From the NCBI GenBank assembly GCA_963402885.1, contig OY727095.1, positions 31,625,001 through 31,689,000 of the forward strand: DNA of 64,000 bases, written 5' to 3'. Under the pieces are notes generated by a model that worked only from the letters and a program-made list of their open reading frames with translations, made no database searches and had not been told where the DNA came from. Positions 60,001 through 64,000 of this stretch are shown in pieces (positions within the stretch are counted from its first letter, which is position 1; each line of letters begins with the position of its first letter). The stretch is from Antedon bifida (lineage: Eukaryota; Echinodermata; Crinoidea; Comatulida; Antedonidae). A program made the translations under genes and the position numbers.

Positions 60001-63000
60001 TCGCAGAGCAGTGCTCATGAACAGAGTAAGTTTAGTCATGATCAACTTCTGTTTATTTAGTTTCTAACTAAATTTTCTGGATATATCATTAGAGCAAGTG
60101 GTTGGCTGAGCGGTTAAGACAGGGGGACCGTAATTATGTAGCCATAACATCGGCGAGGGTTTGAGGCTCACTCGCTACATGGTTCTTTTCGGATAAGGAC
60201 TATAAACTGTAGGTCCAGTGTACACATCTAGCTCATGTGCTCTTTAAAGAACCTAGTAGTAAATTAATGAAAGTGGAAATCATTATTTGGATATAAACTC
60301 AAAGATTTAGTGCATTAAATGTTTATTGGTAGTTTATAATTCAATTGAAGTATTTTTGATGGAATTTAATTTGTTTTATAGAACCCAGAAGACATATTTG
60401 ATGAGTCAGAAATTGAAGAGGAGGAGGATTATGACACCAAGAGTAAATGTAAGTATTAAATGATAACATTATTAATTATAAATCCATAATTATAAACCTA
60501 ATACTGTGGGTGGATCTCAATGGAGATACAAAATAAATGATAAAGTAAAACAGCTAGACAAAATATGCAGAACATTATTGATTGTATAAATATACTATAC
60601 AAATAAAATTTATGTTTAATAATATATATAATTATACTTTTTAATCATTCCAGCAAGCTACCAAACAAATGATGAGGAGTTAGAAGAGGGCCATATTGGT
60701 AGAGTAAGTTAATATTAATTAATTTTGTGGACATATGTTAATTTTTTGGTAGAAGTGCTTTTGAGAATATATTCAGTAAAAAGAAACAACAAAGATGACA
60801 ATTACAACTTTATTTTTGTAAAAACCAGGCTAAACCTCTATCTTTGATAATAAATAAACTACCATATAAATATCTATCTACACTATCAAACTTTATGTGA
60901 CAACAAAAATGTAATGTGCCCATATATGGACACGATGATGTCATATCATGTCATACCATATTTAAGCATATCTCTACCATATTTGGGCACATCACACTTT
61001 TTTTGTCAAACTAGTTTGATAGTGCAGACAGAGCTTTAGTTGCATTTTTTCAAACCAATAAGCTACTTCTACATTTTTATACAGTTTTCTGTCTGATTTT
61101 TATCTTTAGAACCAAATGAGACAGCTGCCACAAGAAGAGAGAGAAAAGATCGAAGAACAAGTAGAAGAGTTCAAAGTTGAAAAGGCAAAGTTGGATCAAG
61201 AAATGGCAAAATGGGACGACAGCGGCAATGACATCATCATTCTGGCCAAGAAAATGTGTATGATTATGATGGAAATGACAGACTTTACACGGTATGTTAG
61301 AATAATGGCGTATCAATGTTATACATATTGCGCATATGCAAGACCTTTTCCACTATATCACATTAAGGTGTTGATGATTTAATATTTAGACTATTCAGAA
61401 CACCATTGTTGCGGTCGAATTAAGAAAATGCTGGGAATATAATTCAACACAGCCCTGGGGTTTCCCCTTTATAACGCACACGAGACATGTCAGAATTTTA
61501 CATTACATTGCGGAGATCAAAACTTTAGCTGCACATATACAAGAGTCCGCCACCTCATCTCATCCACTACTTCATCCCATCCACCACCTCACCCCATCCA
61601 CCATGGTTGGAGATGAGGTATAAGAACATTTTAGGAATATGGACCTGTAGGTCCCTGTAAATTGCATTGTATTTTTTAACAAACCGAACAAATCAAACAT
61701 TTTCAGCGACATCAAACCATGTTATAATAAAGGCGCTTACGACGATAAATCATCATTTTTTTTTTTTCCACAATTTTTTAAGCCATCCAGCGGCCCTTCA
61801 CAAATGTTCGCCCATAGTTTGCGGAACGTCGCCATAAATAATATCATAAATTTACTTATTCAACAGTGGCCATGGACCTTTGAAGAACACCATGGACGTG
61901 ATCAAAGCCGCCAAAAAGATCGCAGATTTTGGTAACAAGCTAGACAACCTAGCAAGAGCCATCGCTGATCAGTGCCCAGATTCATCATCAAAGACTGACC
62001 TTGTCTCGTATCTTCAGAAGATCACTCTCTACTGCCATCAGCTAAACATCACCAGTAAGGTGAAAGCAGAGGTACAAAATGTCAGTGGTGAACTGGTGCT
62101 CTCAGGAGTAAGTCTTTTTTTTTTTCAATTTCTTCAAAAAATTTCAATTTCAGAAAAAGCAAGAAGAATATTCGCAAACTCTAAGCTTAAATATATAGGA
62201 TACTTCTTCATGTACAATAAATTTTTGAGTTATGGGGCATATGTTTGAAAACAGAGGCAACAAGAATATTGCAACTATTCAACATATGTTGCATTTTTGT
62301 TTACACATTATTTACCAGATGAAGTGACATAGTAGCTTGGTGGTTAACATGTTACCAATCCCAGAGTTATATATTCAAATATCAGCAATATAATGGCATT
62401 TTAAACATCTAAAGCTCTGTCTACACTATCAAACTTCATGTGACAAATGTGATGTGGTCATATATATACCATATTTGGGCACGTCACACTTTTTTTGTCG
62501 AACTAGTTTGATAGTGTAGACAGAGATTTCAACTAGGGCGGTATGGGTGTAATTAGTCTAAGTATCAAGACCCACTACAAAACAACGATCCCAAGACAAT
62601 GTTATGTAAATTTTTATTTTGTTATTTCTTTATTTTTTATTTTCTTTTTCTGTGTTGTTTAAATCTCATCTTTGTTTAGGCATGTCTGTCACAAGCTTTT
62701 TGCTTTTTTTGAACATGCCTTCTTCAATTTAATTACCTTTCTTTACACCATTTTGTATACTGTTTTAACTTGAAGAAAATAAATGTTACTTTGAATTGAG
62801 CTTTAGAGCTCACCTCATTTTAAGCATAAAATGATGTTAAACATTTCCTTTTTCTACCACGACATGACTTACTACGACTTTTAGATTATAGAAGCCCTTG
62901 AAAGAAAACTATATGCATTTTCTACACAAAAGTCAACCTTTTTGTTGTACATTTATTATTCTCAGATTTTTTTTTCAATGGAGAAGGGAAGTAGAATAAT

Positions 63001-63803
63001 TGATTTATTTTGTTTGATTATGTTTTTAGTTGGACAGTGCTTCGTCTTTAATCACGGCAGCTAAGAATTTGATGACTGCTGTAGTACAGACAGTGAAGGC
63101 GTCGTATGTGGCATCAACGAAATACAACCGTCTAAAGGGAAAAGGTTCAATCAATGTGAGTACTTGCCTTCCCCCAATTAAAGATAATTAATGAAAACTT
63201 GAGAAACTTAGTGGTTTTCGGCATTTGTGGTCTTCAATCACTCAACTCAACTAACATATGTTAATGGGGGAATATCCTGTGACTTGCAGCCTACTGGGCT
63301 GAATTGCGCACAGGTGTGGACGACATATACCACAGCTTTGTACTCCCCTAAGGGTTCCTTCGTGTTGAGTGCTGCCACCAAACGGCTCCCATTCGTCTGT
63401 CGACAACGACAGAGGCTAACGACAGAGGCTGAATATACTCTCTCAATACTGGTCGCCTTTGGGCTGGCCTAATATGTCTGGTTTTCTGGAGAGTATGGTA
63501 TTTGGAATGTGTATCTAATGTTAAAAATGAATTTAGGACCTTTTGGACCTCAAAAGAAAAGTCTGGTTTTGTGAGAGTTTCAGGTTTTCAGAGAGTCGAC
63601 TGTAGTAATAATTGGTTTATAATTTATTTGATTTTATTTAGTCGCCAATTGTGAGCTGGAAGATCCGACCTCCAGAGAAGAAACCCCTCGTCCAGAAGAA
63701 AAATCTGGAGAACTCGCAATCAAACGTCCGTCGTGGAAACAAGAAGGCAAAAATCAACCCAGTCCAAGCACTCAGCGAATTCAAGGGCAAAGACCTTTTC
63801 TAA
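54060..63803 (+). CDS. CTNNA: Alpha-catenin, complete
   Basis: Exons: 54060-54161, 54419-54605, 54819-54985, 55097-55216, 55340-55429, 55554-55730, 56171-56374, 56496-56582, 56869-57021, 57212-57304, 57421-57577, 59262-59462, 59874-60025, 60382-60448, 60654-60703, 61110-61291, 61867-62107, 63030-63155, 63642-63803. The total is 2718 nt, or 905 residues, matching the roughly 906 of vertebrate alpha-E-catenin. The protein links cadherin-bound beta-catenin to F-actin at adherens junctions. Marks: KWDPKNLEIRTYSVEKTLEP at the start; RSVMVRAARTLLSAVTRLLI in the beta-catenin/dimerisation domain; RPSLEERLESIISGAALMAD and RQLRKAVSDHVSDSFLET in the vinculin-binding/M region; WDDSGNDIIILAKKMCMIMM, VKAEVQN and NAVVQTVKASYVASTKY-like residues in the actin-binding domain; VQALSEFKGKDLF at the end. 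One gene stands for the vertebrate alpha-E/N/T set, so no paralogue letter is assigned. Confidence 0.97.
55749..55914. mobile_element. MITE family M1, copy 18
   Basis: In alpha-catenin intron 6, starting 18 bp after the exon 6 donor. Confidence 0.88.
56609..56790. mobile_element. Inverted-repeat element M4
   Basis: Ends TATACAGTCAACTCTTCCAA and TTGGGAGAGTTGACTGTATA, with repeated AATACCAGACT inside; alpha-catenin intron 8. Confidence 0.75.
57593..59191 (+). mobile_element. Candidate non-autonomous Helitron in alpha-catenin intron 11
   Basis: The right end has a 10-bp perfect hairpin (TAATTCGTCA, loop AAG, TGACGAATTA; 59161-59183), then AATT and CTAG at 59188-59191 followed by T, the form of a Helitron 3' terminus. 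A plausible 5' terminus TCTCTCC, preceded by A, begins at 57593, 15 bp inside the intron. Insertion between A and T fits. Internal sequence is non-coding with many GCG-rich words, and AATGATCACCTA occurs in both orientations near the two ends. The left end is the less certain one. Confidence 0.5.
59600..59762. mobile_element. MITE family M1, copy 19
   Basis: In alpha-catenin intron 12; ends well preserved. Confidence 0.9.
60088..60250 (+). repeat. tRNA-derived SINE (type B)
   Basis: The head GGTTGGCTGAGCGGTTAAG resembles a class II tRNA (Ser/Leu) A box, with GGGTTTGAGGCTC as B box. The body GATAAGGACTATAAAC is shared with the reverse copy at 43030-43275. It is a SINE rather than a tRNA gene because no acceptor or anticodon stems close. 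Confidence 0.65.
60869..61038. mobile_element. MITE family M1, copy 20
   Basis: In alpha-catenin intron 15; left end partly decayed (TATCTATCTACACTATC). Confidence 0.87.
62325..62402 (+). repeat. Degraded SINE type A head
   Basis: TAGTAGCTTGGTGGTTAACA matches the A-box region of the other copies; the B box is decayed. It lies in alpha-catenin intron 17 just before a MITE copy. Confidence 0.45.
62410..62529. mobile_element. MITE family M1, copy 21
   Basis: In alpha-catenin intron 17; shortened centre. Confidence 0.88.
62600..62800 (+). repeat. LINE-like 3' end, family shared with 35500-35690
   Basis: Shares GGCATGTCT, CACAAGC, AACATGCCTTCTTCAA and AAATAAATGTTACTTTGAA with the other copy. 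It lies in alpha-catenin intron 17. Confidence 0.55.
63466..63606. mobile_element. Degraded M4-related element
   Basis: Contains AGTCTGGTTTTGTGAGAGTT and AGAGTCGACTGTA, related to the right half of the 56609 element; alpha-catenin intron 18. Confidence 0.45.
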
Positions 63804-64000
63804 ATGTAAGAAAATATAGGGCCAGTGGAGTAAAACAGTGAGTGTTTTCACACACTGTACATCTGTGTTCCTATGTCTGTTCTAAGTTTACTTAATCCAT
63901 TATATAATAGATGTGAGAAAAGGACTGTGTCCCAAATATCAAAGCTTCCTCTATAATACTGTAAAATGTTAATTGTTTTAACCCATGTAAAATGCTTTCA
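63804..64000 (+). other. CTNNA: Start of alpha-catenin 3' UTR
   Basis: Sequence after the TAA stop runs to the window edge. No AATAAA is seen, so the poly(A) site is outside. Confidence 0.6.

Noticed and set aside
60091-60170. Possible tRNA-Ser/Leu gene
   Set aside because: A and B boxes are present but the acceptor and anticodon stems do not pair, and a second copy with the same non-tRNA body exists at 43030-43275; it is a SINE.

Overview
The window is AT-rich, intron-rich animal DNA. Every gene that can be assembled is split by GT-AG introns, and gene order, protein types and the TE mix fit an invertebrate deuterostome. An echinoderm is my best guess from general resemblance; nothing in the sequence proves it.

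Layout. (1) About 595-32805, minus strand: five in-phase exons of a large gene for a secreted, cysteine-containing protein I do not recognise. The first exon is 944 bp, the introns are very large, and the 3' end lies beyond the left edge. Its introns carry most of the repeats seen here. (2) 33873-34591, plus strand: an intronless ORF for a membrane-anchored GNAT acetyltransferase of the NAT8 type, divergent from gene 1. (3) About 37079-42434, plus strand: a small six-exon gene (five coding-bearing exons plus a 3' UTR exon, after a probable 5' UTR exon) predicted to encode a 74-residue secreted peptide precursor. It has a TATA box, two 18-nt microexons, one Lys-Arg site and a poly(A) signal. 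(4) 43408-53191, minus strand: a complete 19-exon MAN2B2-type (epididymis-specific) lysosomal alpha-mannosidase. (5) 54060-63803, plus strand: a complete 19-exon alpha-catenin of 905 residues, head-to-head with the mannosidase and about 0.87 kb from it.

The five genes do not look like one pathway: a catabolic glycosidase, a junction/actin linker, an acetyltransferase and two secreted products simply share a neighbourhood. Two of the four gene boundaries are divergent, with likely shared promoter regions.

Repeats dominate the rest. One palindromic TA-flanked MITE family is present in 21 full, truncated or shrunken copies. Other items are a second MITE family (three copies), several single foldback elements, a candidate non-autonomous Helitron inside an alpha-catenin intron, a decayed gag-like ORF of a DIRS-type retroelement, LINE 3' ends, three tRNA-derived SINE types and five tandem-repeat blocks. 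No rRNA, CRISPR or functional tRNA gene was found. All exon borders were read by eye from splice sites and reading phase; transcript data would settle them.
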